From positions 20,687-84,686 of the forward strand of contig JAABTL010000010.1 of assembly GCA_011389865.1 (NCBI GenBank): a DNA stretch of 64,000 nt. Reading direction: 5' to 3'. The notes beneath the pieces are model-generated. The model was not told where the DNA came from and made no database searches. It saw only the letters and a program-made list of their open reading frames with translations. The first letter of the stretch is position 1, and each line of letters opens with the position of its first letter. This document shows positions 39,183 to 47,674 of the stretch, piece after piece. This stretch comes from Trueperaceae bacterium. Its GTDB lineage: Bacteria > Deinococcota > Deinococci > Deinococcales > Trueperaceae. The position numbers were made by a program, and so were the translations under genes.

Positions 39183-40298
39183 TCACCTCGCGGCGGCGAG
39201 CTGACGCAGGACACCACCGAGCACGGCGATCGAGCGATCGAGCTCGTCGAGCGCCAACCGCTCGACGGGCGTGTGATCGAGCGCGGCGTCGCCGGGACCG
39301 TAGGCGACCGTGTCGCCGCTCCACGCCGGCGCGACGACGTTCCAGTCGGACGTGCCGGTCTTGACCCGGGGCGCCGGCACCCCGCCCGCTGCACGGATGG
39401 CCGCGCGGAAGGCGCGCGCGAGGCGCCCGTCACGCTGCGCGCGGACGGCCACCGCGCCGTCGTCCGTCGTCCAGCTCAGTCCCGGCCCCAGGTCGACGGT
39501 CGCGAGCGCGGCGCGCAACGCGTCCGGCGACCAGGCGGGCGGCAGACGCCAGTCGAGCACGGCCTCCGCCCGCTCGGTCATGCCGTCGTGGCTCGAGGCG
39601 AGCGACGTCAACGCGACCTGCAGCCTGTCGAACAGGCGCGCCTCCGCCCCGTCGACCGCGGCCGGCGCCGCCTCGGCAGCCCAGGCCCGCACGCGCGACC
39701 AGGCCGCGACGAGCGCCTCGCAGGCGGTCGCCTCGTCCCTCGCGGCGTGCGCGGCGGGCCGCTCGGCACGCAAGTGCAGCCGCAGGTGCCCCTTGTAGCC
39801 GAGGGTGAGCCCGTCCCAGCCGCTGGGCTCGCCGACGATCAGCAGGTGCGGACGTGGGTAGGCCAGCACGGCGTGACGCGCGCCGCGGCTGCCCGGAGCC
39901 TCCTCCCCCACCGCGCCGACGAAGCGGAGCTCCAGGGCTTCCCGCACGTCGGCGCCGGCCCGCGCCAGGGCCGCCGCCAGCGCCACCGCCGGTCCCTTGG
40001 CGTCGACCGTCCCGCGGCCGTGCAGGATGCCGTCCTCCACGCGCACGGGCGGCCCGCCCGGGAACGTGTCGAGGTGCCCGAGCAGCGTCACCCGCAGCGC
40101 CCCGCGACCGGCGACCGCGACGGCGTTGCCCGCCTCGTCGACGAAGGCCTCGTCGGCGTGGGGCGCCAACGCGGCGACGAACCTCGCGGAGACGGCCGCC
40201 TCCGCGCCGCTGGGGCTCGGCAGCCGCACCACCTCCTCCAACAGGGCGCGCGCGCCGGCGTCGCCCAGCAGGTTCGCGGCGCCGGCGCCGCGCGTCAC
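39183..40298 (-). CDS. lysK: LysW-lysine hydrolase (M20 peptidase family)
   Basis: This 371-residue zinc hydrolase removes lysine (or ornithine) from the LysW carrier, the last step of the carrier-bound pathway. M20 motifs are present: LLGHLDTFPG (metal His, Asp), HGRGTVDAKGPAVALAAAL (bridging Asp) and GAVGEEAPGSRGAR (catalytic Glu). Near the C-terminus are KTGTSDWNV and GPGDAALDHTPVERL, as in LysK. The start is the GTG at 40298, overlapping the lysJ stop. Position as last gene of the cluster supports the assignment over a general deacetylase. The first ~10 residues are variable. Confidence 0.9.
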   Translation of the reverse strand: MTRGAGAANLLGDAGARALLEEVVRLPSPSGAEAAVSARFVAALAPHADEAFVDEAGNAVAVAGRGALRVTLLGHLDTFPGGPPVRVEDGILHGRGTVDAKGPAVALAAALARAGADVREALELRFVGAVGEEAPGSRGARHAVLAYPRPHLLIVGEPSGWDGLTLGYKGHLRLHLRAERPAAHAARDEATACEALVAAWSRVRAWAAEAAPAAVDGAEARLFDRLQVALTSLASSHDGMTERAEAVLDWRLPPAWSPDALRAALATVDLGPGLSWTTDDGAVAVRAQRDGRLARAFRAAIRAAGGVPAPRVKTGTSDWNVVAPAWSGDTVAYGPGDAALDHTPVERLALDELDRSIAVLGGVLRQLAAAR

Positions 40299-41500
40299 CG
40301 CCGCAGCACGCGACCGAAGGCGGCGAGCGCCTCGTCGACCTCGTCCTCGCCGATCACGAGCGGCGGCACGAAGCGGATGACGCTGGCGCCGGCGTTGATC
40401 AGCAGGAGGCCCTCGTCGCGTAACGCGGCGATCACGGGAGCGGCCTTCTCCTTGAGCTCGACGCCGAGCATGAGGCCGAGGCCACGGACCTCCCGCACGC
40501 GCGGGCTGCCGAGGGCCTCGATGCCCTCGCGGAAGCGCCGGCCCATCCGCTCCGCGTGCGCCATGAGGTCGCGCGCCTCGATCTCCTCGAGGACCGCCAG
40601 GCCGGCGGCCGCGGCCAGCGGGTTGCCCCCGAAGGTCGTGCCGTGCCCGCCGGCGGGCATCGCGGCGGCGACGGCATCGGTCATCGCCAGCGCGCCGATC
40701 GGCACGCCGCCGGCGAGGCCCTTCGCCAGCGTGACGAGGTCGGGCACGACCCCGGCATGCTCGCTGGCGAGGAAGCGCCCGGTGCGACCGACGCCGCACT
40801 GGATCTCGTCGAACGCCAGCAGCGCGCCGCGCTCGTCGGCGAGCTCGCGTGCCCGCCGCAGGTAGGCGGCGCTGGCGGGGTGCACCCCGCCCTCGCCCTG
40901 CACCGGCTCCAGCCAGATCATCGCCGTGTCGTCGCCGACGGCGGCGTCGAGCTCGTCGAGGTCGTCGTAGCGCACGAAGTCGACCGGGACGGACAGCGGC
41001 TCGAAGGGCTCGCGGTACTTGACCTCCCAGGTCATCGCGAGCGCGCCGAGCGTCCTGCCGGCGAAGCCGCGCTTGGCGGCGACCACCCGGCGCCGCCCGG
41101 TGGCCACCCGGGACCACTTGAGCGCCGCCTCGTTGACCTCGGCCCCGGAGTTGGCCAGGAAGACGCGTGACAGCGGCGCGGGCAGGTGTTCGAAGAGCTT
41201 GTCGACGAACGCCGTCCGGACGTCGTTGCCGAGGTTCTGCGGGCAGACGATCAGCCGCCGCGCCTGGGCGGCGATCGCGTCCGCCAGGCGGGCGTTGCCG
41301 TGCCCCACGCTGGCGACCGCGATGCCCGCCATGCCGTCGAGGTAGCGGCGGCCGTCGGCGTCGAACAGGCGCGCGCCCTCGCCGCGCACGAAGACCACGT
41401 CGGGCGACCACAGGCCGGGGGCGTGCGCGGCGGCGCGGGCGAGGACATCGGCCGTGCTGGGGAACTCGGGGGCGGCGGCTGCGAAGGTGGCGTCGTTCAT
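40295..41500 (-). CDS. lysJ: LysW-aminoadipate semialdehyde aminotransferase
   Basis: This 401-residue PLP enzyme transaminates the carrier-bound semialdehyde to lysine. It belongs to the acetylornithine/ornithine aminotransferase class: PQNLGNDVRTAFVDKL, FLANSGAEVNEAALKWSR, AKRGFAGRTLGALAMTWEVKY, LLAFDEIQCGVGRTG and the PLP lysine in VTLAKGLAGGVPIGAL. The FGGNPLAAAAGLAVLEEI segment follows. The ATG at 41500 has GAGGAG upstream. It sits between lysZ and lysK, so the carrier-bound substrate is inferred from context. A gap of 23 bases separates it from lysZ. Confidence 0.92.
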   Translation of the reverse strand: MNDATFAAAAPEFPSTADVLARAAAHAPGLWSPDVVFVRGEGARLFDADGRRYLDGMAGIAVASVGHGNARLADAIAAQARRLIVCPQNLGNDVRTAFVDKLFEHLPAPLSRVFLANSGAEVNEAALKWSRVATGRRRVVAAKRGFAGRTLGALAMTWEVKYREPFEPLSVPVDFVRYDDLDELDAAVGDDTAMIWLEPVQGEGGVHPASAAYLRRARELADERGALLAFDEIQCGVGRTGRFLASEHAGVVPDLVTLAKGLAGGVPIGALAMTDAVAAAMPAGGHGTTFGGNPLAAAAGLAVLEEIEARDLMAHAERMGRRFREGIEALGSPRVREVRGLGLMLGVELKEKAAPVIAALRDEGLLLINAGASVIRFVPPLVIGEDEVDEALAAFGRVLRR

Positions 41501-41523
41501 GCGGGCTCCTCGGGGATCGGACG

Positions 41524-42327
41524 TCAGGCGACCACGGTACCGTGCCCCGCGAGCGCGCGGCGGAGCGGCGCCGGGCACCGCCCGTCCGCCAGGACCGCCC
41601 GGGCGACCCCGCCGGCGACCGCGGCGGCGGCGCCCTCCAGCTTCTTCCTCATGCGGCCCTGGGCCCACGCCAGCGCGTCGTCGACGTCGGCGATCGCGAC
41701 CCGCGGGACGAGGCTGGCCTCGTCCGGGAAGTCGCGCAGCAACCCGGGGACGTTGGACAGCAGCACCAGCGCGTCGGCCGCCAGCGCGACGGCGATCGCC
41801 GAGGCGGCCCGGTCACCGTCCACGTTGACCGCCGCGCCCTCGTGCGAGGCGGCCAGCGGCGCGATGACCGGCAGGAAACCGGCGCCGAGGAGCAGCCGCA
41901 GCAGCCCCGCGTCGACCCGCTCGACGGCGCCGGTGTGGTCGTCGCGCAGGACGACCGTCTTGCCCCGCTCGACGCTGCGGACGCTGCGCTTGTGGCGCGC
42001 CTCGATCAGGCGTCCGTCCAGGCCCGAGAGCCCGAGCGCCGGCACCCCCCGCGACTGCAGACGCTCGACCCACGCCTTGTTGACGCCACCGGCGACCGCC
42101 ATCGTGAACGCCTCGAGGGTCGCCCGGTCGGTGTAGCGGCTCGTGTGCCCGCTGGGGCTGGTGACGAAGCGCGGCGGCACCCCCAGCGCCTCACCGAGCC
42201 GGGTCGCGGCAGCACCGCCACCGTGGACCAGCACGAGCCGGACCCCTTCGGCCCAGTGGGCGGCCACGTCGTCGGCGATGGCGTCGTGATCGAGGCCCTC
42301 GGCGCCCCCCAGCTTGACGACGATCAC
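41524..42327 (-). CDS. lysZ: LysW-aminoadipate kinase
   Basis: This 267-residue kinase phosphorylates the gamma-like carboxylate of LysW-bound aminoadipate (acetylglutamate-kinase family). Motifs are VIVVKLGGAEGLD at the start, RLVLVHGGGAAATRLGEALG, GHTSRYTDRATLEAFTMAVAGGVNK and NVDGDRAASAIAVALAADALVLLSNVPG near the nucleotide site. The RGKTVVLRDDHTGAVERV loop is typical of LysZ/ArgB. The GTG at 42327 overlaps the end of the preceding YcaQ-like gene, so it is coupled to an unrelated gene. No extra domain is seen. Confidence 0.92.
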   Translation of the reverse strand: MIVVKLGGAEGLDHDAIADDVAAHWAEGVRLVLVHGGGAAATRLGEALGVPPRFVTSPSGHTSRYTDRATLEAFTMAVAGGVNKAWVERLQSRGVPALGLSGLDGRLIEARHKRSVRSVERGKTVVLRDDHTGAVERVDAGLLRLLLGAGFLPVIAPLAASHEGAAVNVDGDRAASAIAVALAADALVLLSNVPGLLRDFPDEASLVPRVAIADVDDALAWAQGRMRKKLEGAAAAVAGGVARAVLADGRCPAPLRRALAGHGTVVA

Positions 42328-43613
42328 GCGGACGCCTCCGCCGCGGCCGCCCGCCACACGGCGCGCGCGGCGCGGTCGAGGCCGGTCGGCAGCTCGACCG
42401 CCGCGACGTCGAGGTAGCGCAAGAAGCGCGCCAGGCCGGCGACCAGAGCGTCTCGCTCGCGCGCCTCGCGCGAGCGAGGCGCGCGCGAGCGAGACGCGCG
42501 CGAGCGAGGCGACCGCCCGCCGGGCGCGGGCGCCTCCCACCACCAGCCGTCGACGCGGAGTCGCGGCGTCACCCCGGCCAGCCGGCGACCGTCGAAGCGC
42601 GCCACGAAGCGCTCGCCGACGATCAGCGGGACGACGTAGTAGCCCCAGCGGCGGCGCGGGGCGGGCTTGTAGACCTCCCACACGTAGTCGAAGCCGAAGA
42701 GGTCGGCGAGCGCGCGGCGGTCCCACATGAGGTTGTCCAGCGGCCCCAGGACGCGCGCCGGGCCGGCGGCGGAGGTGGCGAGACGCCCCGCGGGCGACAG
42801 GCCCGGCGGCGCCAGGTAGGCGTCGCCCTCGACCTCCCACGCCCGAAGCGCGCCCTCGGCGAGGAGCGCGTCGATCGCGCCGGCGCGGGTGGCGGCGTCG
42901 ACGGGCAGCGACCAGAGCGCGGCCGGGGCCCGCTGGCGCAGCAGGCCGGCTGCCTGCACCCGCCGCCGGACCAGGCGACGCACGGCGTCCGCGTCGTCCA
43001 GCGGCGGCGCCGACCACACCGCGGGCGGCAGCACCCGCTCGGGCAGGTCGTAGACGTGGCGCCCGCGCTCGCGGTCGCGCGTGACCAGCCTCCCCGTGTC
43101 CCACAGGGCGCGCAGTAGGTGCTTGACGAGCCGCGGCCCGTACCACGAGCCGCGCAGTTCCGGGCGCGGCGCGTCGTCGAAGCCGAGCGCCGAGGCGGGA
43201 CCGTCATGGCCGATCCGCGCCAGCACGCCGGCGACCGCGTCGGGGTGACGCTCGAGCAACGGCCGCCAGCGCTCGGCGTGGTGGCGGTGGTAGAGCGCGC
43301 GCGCGGGCCAGTCGACGGCCAGCGTGAGGCAGGCCTGCTTGTCCCAGGCGTCGAGCCAGGTGCGGTCGCGGTACGCGGGCCCCTGCCAGTCGTCGATGCG
43401 GTAGCCGTCGACCCGCGCCTGCAGCACGAGGTCGTGGTTGCGGCCCATCGGGGCGAGCGGGTCGACCTGGACGCTGCCGAGCCGCACGGCGACGTCGTTC
43501 AGCGGTGCCCGGGCGAGTTGGTGGCGCAGCAGCGCCCGGCGGGCGTCGGACCGCGAGACGCGCAGGGGCGCCGGCGCGGCGTGGGCGCCGCCCGCTTCGT
43601 GGGGAGCGCTCAC
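42324..43613 (-). CDS. YcaQ/AlkX-like winged-helix DNA glycosylase
   Basis: This 429-residue protein belongs to the HTH_42 family whose studied members open or repair DNA crosslinks. It has three winged-helix-like sections and the sequence GSVQVDPLAPMGRNHDLVLQARV. The QVD fits the QxD catalytic motif of the YcaQ/AlkX branch rather than the QxQ of AlkZ. LSPAGRLATSAAG, LGPLDNLMWDRRALADLFGF and VWEVYKPAPRRRWGYYVVPLIVGERFVARFD are typical. A low-complexity insert (repeats of Arg-Ser, encoded by a palindrome at 42448-42497) separates the last domain. It lies inside the lysine operon, overlapping lysY and lysZ by four bases each. No tie to lysine synthesis is known. Confidence 0.85.
   Translation of the reverse strand: MSAPHEAGGAHAAPAPLRVSRSDARRALLRHQLARAPLNDVAVRLGSVQVDPLAPMGRNHDLVLQARVDGYRIDDWQGPAYRDRTWLDAWDKQACLTLAVDWPARALYHRHHAERWRPLLERHPDAVAGVLARIGHDGPASALGFDDAPRPELRGSWYGPRLVKHLLRALWDTGRLVTRDRERGRHVYDLPERVLPPAVWSAPPLDDADAVRRLVRRRVQAAGLLRQRAPAALWSLPVDAATRAGAIDALLAEGALRAWEVEGDAYLAPPGLSPAGRLATSAAGPARVLGPLDNLMWDRRALADLFGFDYVWEVYKPAPRRRWGYYVVPLIVGERFVARFDGRRLAGVTPRLRVDGWWWEAPAPGGRSPRSRASRSRAPRSREARERDALVAGLARFLRYLDVAAVELPTGLDRAARAVWRAAAAEASA
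42448..42497. repeat. Near-perfect GC-rich palindrome inside the YcaQ-like gene
   Basis: The 22-base arm starting GCGTCTCGCTCGCG (42448-42469) is matched by its inverse complement at 42474-42497, interrupted by one extra GC, around a 4-base loop. It is in frame and encodes a run of Arg, Ser and Ala. A further partial copy of the arm follows at about 42498-42510. Confidence 0.7.
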
Positions 43614-44665
43614 GGGAACAGACCAGGGAACCCCAGGCCTTCGCCCTCGTCCCAACCGAGGGCGACGTTGAGCGCCTGCAGCGCGTGGCCGGACGTCCCC
43701 TTGACCAGGTTGTCGATGGCGCTCATCACCACCAGCCTTCCGCTGTCCGGGTCGAGCGCGAAGCCCAGGTCGCACCAGTTGCTGCCGTCGAGCACCCGTG
43801 GATCTGGCACCCGGTGCACGCCGCGGCGGGCGGCGACGAGCCGCACGAAGCGCGCGTCGCCGTAGGCCTCCTCGAGCGCGGCGCGCACGTCGCCCTCGCC
43901 GCTGCCGTCGTGGAGCCAGGCGTGCACGGTGACCAGCACGCCGCGGACGCGTTCGATCGCGGTGGCGGTGACGTGCGCCTCGACGCCCGGGAACGCCTGC
44001 AGGACCTCCGCCGTGTGCCGGTGCCGCACCGGCTGGTAGGTGCGCACGACGCCGGCGCGCACGGGGTGGTGACCCGCCGCGGTCGGCGCGTGGCCCGCGG
44101 CCGAGGAGCCCACCTTGGCCTCGATGAGCACCTCGCGGCGCGCCAGGAGCCCGCCCCGCACGAGCGGCAACAGCGCCAGCACGGTGGCGGTGGCGATGCA
44201 GCCGGCGCCGGCCAGGCGCGTCGCGCCCGGCAGGCGCGGCCCGCCGGGGGCAACGCGGTCGAGCTCCGGGTTGGCGTAGACGAACGAGGGCAGGAGCTCC
44301 GGGCGTGCGTGCGGGGTCCCGTACCAGCGCGCGTAGGCCTCCGGGTCGCGCAGCCGGAAGTCGGCCGACAGGTCGACCAGGACGCCCGCCAGCGGGAGCA
44401 GGTCGTCGACCCGCTGGGCGAGCTCGCCGTGGGGCAAGGCCGCCACGACGACGTCCGCGGGCCGCAAGCCCGCGAGGGGCTCGAAGCGCAGCCGGGTCAC
44501 GCCGCGGAGGTTCGGGTGGACGAGGGCGACGGGCTCGCCCGCGTGCCGCTCGCTGGTGACCTGGACGACGTCGAGGCGCGGGTGCCCCAGCGCCAGGCGC
44601 AGGAACTCGCCGCCGGCGAAGCCGCTGCCGCCGACGATCGCGACGGTGCGCACGGCGTCGCTCAC
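43610..44665 (-). CDS. lysY: LysW-aminoadipate phosphate reductase (semialdehyde dehydrogenase)
   Basis: This 351-residue NADP enzyme reduces the acyl-phosphate on LysW to a semialdehyde (ArgC family). The nucleotide-binding start is VAIVGGSGFAGGEFLRLAL, the catalytic cysteine is in LAGAGCIATATVLALLPLV, and the substrate region contains EAKVGSSAAGHAP with the conserved HRHTAEVLQ. The end, NLVKGTSGHALQALNVALGWDE, is typical. The GTG at 44665 lies four bases after lysX. ArgC-like function in arginine synthesis cannot be excluded by sequence, but the gene order W-X-Y-Z-J-K supports the carrier pathway. Confidence 0.93.
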   Translation of the reverse strand: MSDAVRTVAIVGGSGFAGGEFLRLALGHPRLDVVQVTSERHAGEPVALVHPNLRGVTRLRFEPLAGLRPADVVVAALPHGELAQRVDDLLPLAGVLVDLSADFRLRDPEAYARWYGTPHARPELLPSFVYANPELDRVAPGGPRLPGATRLAGAGCIATATVLALLPLVRGGLLARREVLIEAKVGSSAAGHAPTAAGHHPVRAGVVRTYQPVRHRHTAEVLQAFPGVEAHVTATAIERVRGVLVTVHAWLHDGSGEGDVRAALEEAYGDARFVRLVAARRGVHRVPDPRVLDGSNWCDLGFALDPDSGRLVVMSAIDNLVKGTSGHALQALNVALGWDEGEGLGFPGLFP

Positions 44666-44669
44666 GCGC

Positions 44670-45626
44670 TCAGCCTACCGCGGGCGCGGGGCTCGCCGGC
44701 GGCCGCCACGGCGCCCAGGCGTCGGCGTCGGCCGGGCCTAGGGCCTCGGCGTCGGCCGGATCGCTGCGAGCCACGGACGCCAACCCCAGCACGAACTGCA
44801 CCACCTCGCCCGGGATGTCGACCCCGGTGGTGTCGATCGAGTTGCGGAACTCCATCGTGTGGTTCACCTCGACGACGAGCAGGCCACGGTCGCTCTCCAC
44901 CAGGTCGACCGCCAGCACGCCGCCGCCGACCGCGCGAGCGGCGCGCAGCGCGATCTCGGACAGCCCGTCGTCGACCGGGCACGCACGCGCGACGCCGCCG
45001 CGGGCCGTGTTGGTGATCCAGTGGTCGCTCTCGCGGTAGATCGCGGCCACCACCCGGTCGCCCACGACGAAGGCGCGGATGTCGCGCCCGGGCTTCTCTA
45101 CGTGCTCCTGCAGGTAGATGACGCGATGGGCCGGGCCCCCGAGCACCTCCTTGTGCTCGAGCACCGCCGCGACCGCGTCCGCGTCGGACAGCCGGCTGAC
45201 CATCCGCCCCCAGGAGCCGACGACGGGCTTGAGGACGATGGGGTAGCCGAGCTCCTCGCAGCGCTCCAGGGCCTCCTCCGTGCCGAACGCGACCACGGTG
45301 CGCGGCGTCGGCACGCCGGCGGCGGCCAGGATCGCGCTGGTGGCGAGCTTGTCGCCACACGTGTCGATCACCTCCGGTCGGTTGAGGACGACGCTGCCCG
45401 CCGCGGCGTACAGCCGCGCGAGCGCCAGGCCGCGCGCCTGCGACGTGCAGCGCTCGAGCACGACGTCGTAGCGCCGCACGGGAGCCGCCCCGAGGTCGAA
45501 GGCCAGCCGGGGCGCGTAGAGCCGGTCGACGGCGACGCCCGCGGCCCCGAACGCCTCGAACAGCAGCCGCTCCTCTGGGCGGAGGCGGTCGTACGCGACG
45601 GCGATGCGCGGCTGCGTCGGGCTCAT
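44670..45626 (-). CDS. lysX: LysW-aminoadipate ligase (ATP-grasp)
   Basis: This 318-residue ATP-grasp enzyme joins the amino group of aminoadipate to the C-terminal glutamate of LysW. It shows [24 protein letters not shown] at the start, [39 protein letters not shown], and ends the core with [26 protein letters not shown], the signature of the LysX/ArgX group. Compared with Thermus LysX it has an extra C-terminal tail of about 35 residues, Ala/Asp/Pro-rich. The ATG overlaps the lysW stop (ATGA). Whether it prefers aminoadipate or glutamate is not settled by sequence alone; glnA and lysC are elsewhere. Confidence 0.93.
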   Translation of the reverse strand: MSPTQPRIAVAYDRLRPEERLLFEAFGAAGVAVDRLYAPRLAFDLGAAPVRRYDVVLERCTSQARGLALARLYAAAGSVVLNRPEVIDTCGDKLATSAILAAAGVPTPRTVVAFGTEEALERCEELGYPIVLKPVVGSWGRMVSRLSDADAVAAVLEHKEVLGGPAHRVIYLQEHVEKPGRDIRAFVVGDRVVAAIYRESDHWITNTARGGVARACPVDDGLSEIALRAARAVGGGVLAVDLVESDRGLLVVEVNHTMEFRNSIDTTGVDIPGEVVQFVLGLASVARSDPADAEALGPADADAWAPWRPPASPAPAVG

Positions 45627-45793
45627 TCGCCCCAGTCCTCGTCCTCCATGGGCGCGGGCTCGAAGCGCAGCGGCTCGAGCGACACCACCTCGAGCTCGAC
45701 GCCGTCGTCGCTGACGACGAGCTCGCCGAGCTCGAGGGCGGTGGGGTCGACGTCGACGGTGCCGTGCGGGGTGCGGACGGTGGTGGTGGGCAT
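45623..45793 (-). CDS. lysW: Amino-group carrier protein LysW without zinc-ribbon cysteines
   Basis: This 56-residue acidic protein ends in EDEDWGE, the exact carrier motif whose final glutamate receives the substrate. LELGELVV and [17 protein letters not shown] match the core of LysW. The usual CPxCG and CxxCG knuckles are absent: there is no cysteine anywhere, the positions being TVRTPHG and VSDDGVELE. So the Zn ribbon appears to be lost. The ATG has a GGAGGA site upstream and its stop overlaps the lysX start. It heads the lysine cluster behind its own promoter. The frame was read codon by codon and is continuous. Confidence 0.93.
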   Translation of the reverse strand: MPTTTVRTPHGTVDVDPTALELGELVVSDDGVELEVVSLEPLRFEPAPMEDEDWGE

Positions 45794-45876
45794 GGGGTCC
45801 TCCGAGGGCCGGTCGCGGCGCTTTCATTTCTAAAGTCGATGCTGGATCGTCCGAGGTCGCCCAACGGACGCGCAGC

Positions 45877-45906
45877 ATCGTAGGTGCTCACCAGGCCACC
45901 TGTCAA
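45877..45906 (-). promoter_or_regulatory. Promoter for the lysW-X-Y-Z-J-K operon
   Basis: Minus-strand TTGACA (45901-45906), an 18-nt spacer and TACGAT (45877-45882) precede lysW by about 80 bases. The leader (45794-45870) shows no clear terminator or leader peptide. The 277-bp divergent gap to mutY contains nothing else recognised. Confidence 0.6.
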
Positions 45907-46058
45907 ATCGCGTCGCACATCGTCCCGGACGCCACTCTCTCGTCCCTTGAGCGTCGCCGTCGATGCGCTCGCGAGCCGCGCGCCCCTCCGCCGTTCCCGG
46001 TGCCCGATCCACCCGCCACCTTCGTTTCCTAAGCGCGCGCCGTCGGTCGGGCGCGCGG

Positions 46059-46064
46059 TACGCT
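46059..46064 (+). promoter_or_regulatory. -10 box for mutY, probably leaderless
   Basis: TACGCT ends six bases before the mutY ATG. No ribosome site fits, consistent with a leaderless mRNA. Confidence 0.4.
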
Positions 46065-46070
46065 CGCCCG

Positions 46071-47099
46071 ATGCGGGCGAGCCTCCTCCACTGGTACGAC
46101 CGGTCGGCGCGCCCCCTCCCCTGGCGGCGCGAGCCCCGCGACCCCTACCTCACGTGGGTCGTGGAGACGATGTCGCAGCAGACCCGCATCGAGACCGTCG
46201 TCGCGCGCCTGCCGGGCTTCCTGGCGCGGTTCCCCGACGTTGGGCGCCTGGCGGCCGCCGACCCGGGCGAGGTGCTCGCCGCCTGGTCTGGTCTCGGCTA
46301 CTACCGGCGGGCCCGCGCCCTGCACGCCGCCGCCAGGGTCATCGCGCACGACCTCGACGGTCGCTGGCCGAGCGACGTCGCGGGCTGGCTGCGCCTGCCC
46401 GGCGTGGGCCCCTACACCGCGGCCGCGGTGGCAGCGCAGGCTCTCGGGATCGCTACGATCGCGGTCGACGGCAACGTGCGGCGCGTGGGCGCCCGCCTGC
46501 TGGGCCTGCGCGAGCCGACCGACGCCGATGTGCGGCGCGGGCTCGCCGAGCTGCTGCTGGTGCCAGGGGCGGGGTCGTCCGCGACCCCGGTCGCGGGCGC
46601 CGCCGACGACCCCGCCCGCGTGGCCGAGGCGCTGGTCGAGCTGGGCGCCGTCGTCTGCACGCCGCGGCGGCCCCGCTGCGACGACTGCCCGCTGCGGTCC
46701 GGCTGCGCCGCGGCAGCGGCCGGCGATCCGACGCGCTTCCCCGCCCCGCGCCGGCGCCCGCGCGTCCAGCCGCTGACGCTCCACGCCTGGTGGGTCACCC
46801 GAGCCGGCGAGGACGGCCGCGACCGCATGGCGCTCGAACGGCGCCCGGAGGACGGCCTCTGGGCCGGGCTCCACGGGCCGCCGTGGCGCACCGAAGCGCC
46901 CGCGGTCGGCACCCGCGTGGCCTCCTTCCGCCATTTGCTGACGCACCGGCGCATCGAGGCGATCGTCTGGCGGACGCCGACCCCGCCGGCGGACGCCGAG
47001 GTCGCCTGGTACCGCCGCGACGAGGCCCTCGCCCTCGGCCTGGCCCGGATCGATCGCCGCGCTCTGGCCTGCCTCGACGGGCATGGGGCGTTAGGCTGA
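46071..47099 (+). CDS. mutY: A/G-specific adenine glycosylase MutY
   Basis: This 342-residue enzyme removes adenine paired with 8-oxoguanine. The catalytic glutamate is E32 in VVETMSQQTRIETV, the helix-hairpin-helix is LPGVGPYTA (109-117) and the catalytic aspartate is D133 in AVDGNVRRVGARL. The Fe-S cysteines are in CTPRRPRCDDCPLRSGC (C-x6-C-x2-C-x5-C). A C-terminal Nudix-like recognition domain follows (LHAWWVTRAGEDGRDRMALERRP to the end). The start is the ATG at 46071; an in-frame start at 45963 lacks support. A thioesterase gene follows six bases after the stop. It partners functionally with the Nudix gene at 17.7 kb. Confidence 0.94.
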   Translation: MRASLLHWYDRSARPLPWRREPRDPYLTWVVETMSQQTRIETVVARLPGFLARFPDVGRLAAADPGEVLAAWSGLGYYRRARALHAAARVIAHDLDGRWPSDVAGWLRLPGVGPYTAAAVAAQALGIATIAVDGNVRRVGARLLGLREPTDADVRRGLAELLLVPGAGSSATPVAGAADDPARVAEALVELGAVVCTPRRPRCDDCPLRSGCAAAAAGDPTRFPAPRRRPRVQPLTLHAWWVTRAGEDGRDRMALERRPEDGLWAGLHGPPWRTEAPAVGTRVASFRHLLTHRRIEAIVWRTPTPPADAEVAWYRRDEALALGLARIDRRALACLDGHGALG

Positions 47100-47104
47100 C
47101 GGGG

Positions 47105-47527
47105 ATGCAGTTGCGCGTGCGTTTCGCCGAGACCGACCAGATGCGGATCGCCCATCACGCCGCGCACGTGGTGTGGCTCGAGGCCGCGCGCGTCGAGTGG
47201 CTGCGCGAACGCGGCCTGCGCTACCGCGACCTGGAGGACGAGGGCGTGTCTCTCGCGGTGGCCGGCCTCTCCGTCCAGTACCGCGCCGCCGCCCGCTTCG
47301 ACGACCTGCTCGACATCGACGTGCGGCTCCTGGAGGCCCGCTCCCGGCGCCTGCGCTTCGGGTACCGGATCGAGCGCGTCGACGGCGCCGACCGCGCCAC
47401 GCTGGCCCTCGCCGAGACGCGCCACGTGCCGACGGACGCGAGCGGCCGCGCCGTTCGCCTACCCGGCGAATGGCTGACGGCCATGCGGGGCTGGCTGGAG
47501 CCGGGGCCCGCCGCGCCCGACGTCTGA
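47105..47527 (+). CDS. Acyl-CoA thioesterase, YbgC/4HBT family
   Basis: This 140-residue hotdog-fold protein hydrolyses small acyl-CoA thioesters. The family start FAETDQMRIAHHAAHVVWLEAARVEWL resembles YbgC (DTD...HxxYLxxxEAAR), with Asp in ETD as the probable catalytic residue. The rest (LSVQYRAAARFDDLLDIDVRLLEARS) is typical. The ATG lies six bases after mutY and seven bases after TAGGCT at 47092-47097, which may give it its own leaderless transcript. The natural substrate is unknown. It stands next to DNA-repair and purine genes without an obvious link. Confidence 0.85.
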   Translation: MQLRVRFAETDQMRIAHHAAHVVWLEAARVEWLRERGLRYRDLEDEGVSLAVAGLSVQYRAAARFDDLLDIDVRLLEARSRRLRFGYRIERVDGADRATLALAETRHVPTDASGRAVRLPGEWLTAMRGWLEPGPAAPDV

Positions 47528-47624
47528 CGCCGCCGTCGCGGGGCCGCGACGACGGGCTCGCAGCGCGGCCCCCCCGACGGGTCACCAGCGCAAGCCCGCC
47601 CCGCCCGGCCGCCCGGCGCACCCG

Positions 47625-47633
47625 TGCTACGCT
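47625..47633 (+). promoter_or_regulatory. Extended -10 promoter for guaB
   Basis: TGcTACGCT (hexamer 47628-47633) lies about 42 bases before the guaB ATG, leaving room for a CGAGGG ribosome site. Confidence 0.45.
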
Positions 47634-47674
47634 CACCCAACGCCGACGGGCCGCGCCCGTGCACCGAGGGACCC

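Noticed and set aside
39183-41411. A 742-residue lysJ-lysK fusion
   Set aside because: The upstream part is low-complexity shadow of lysJ; a GTG overlapping the lysJ stop gives a normal LysK.
43610-44665. Assigning this gene as arginine-pathway argC
   Set aside because: The gene order with lysW, lysX, lysZ, lysJ and lysK supports the carrier pathway; a role in arginine cannot be excluded, but no arg-specific gene is nearby.
45963-46070. A longer N-terminus for mutY
   Set aside because: The added residues are Arg/Ala-rich without family match, and a -10 box lies within them, just before the ATG at 46071.
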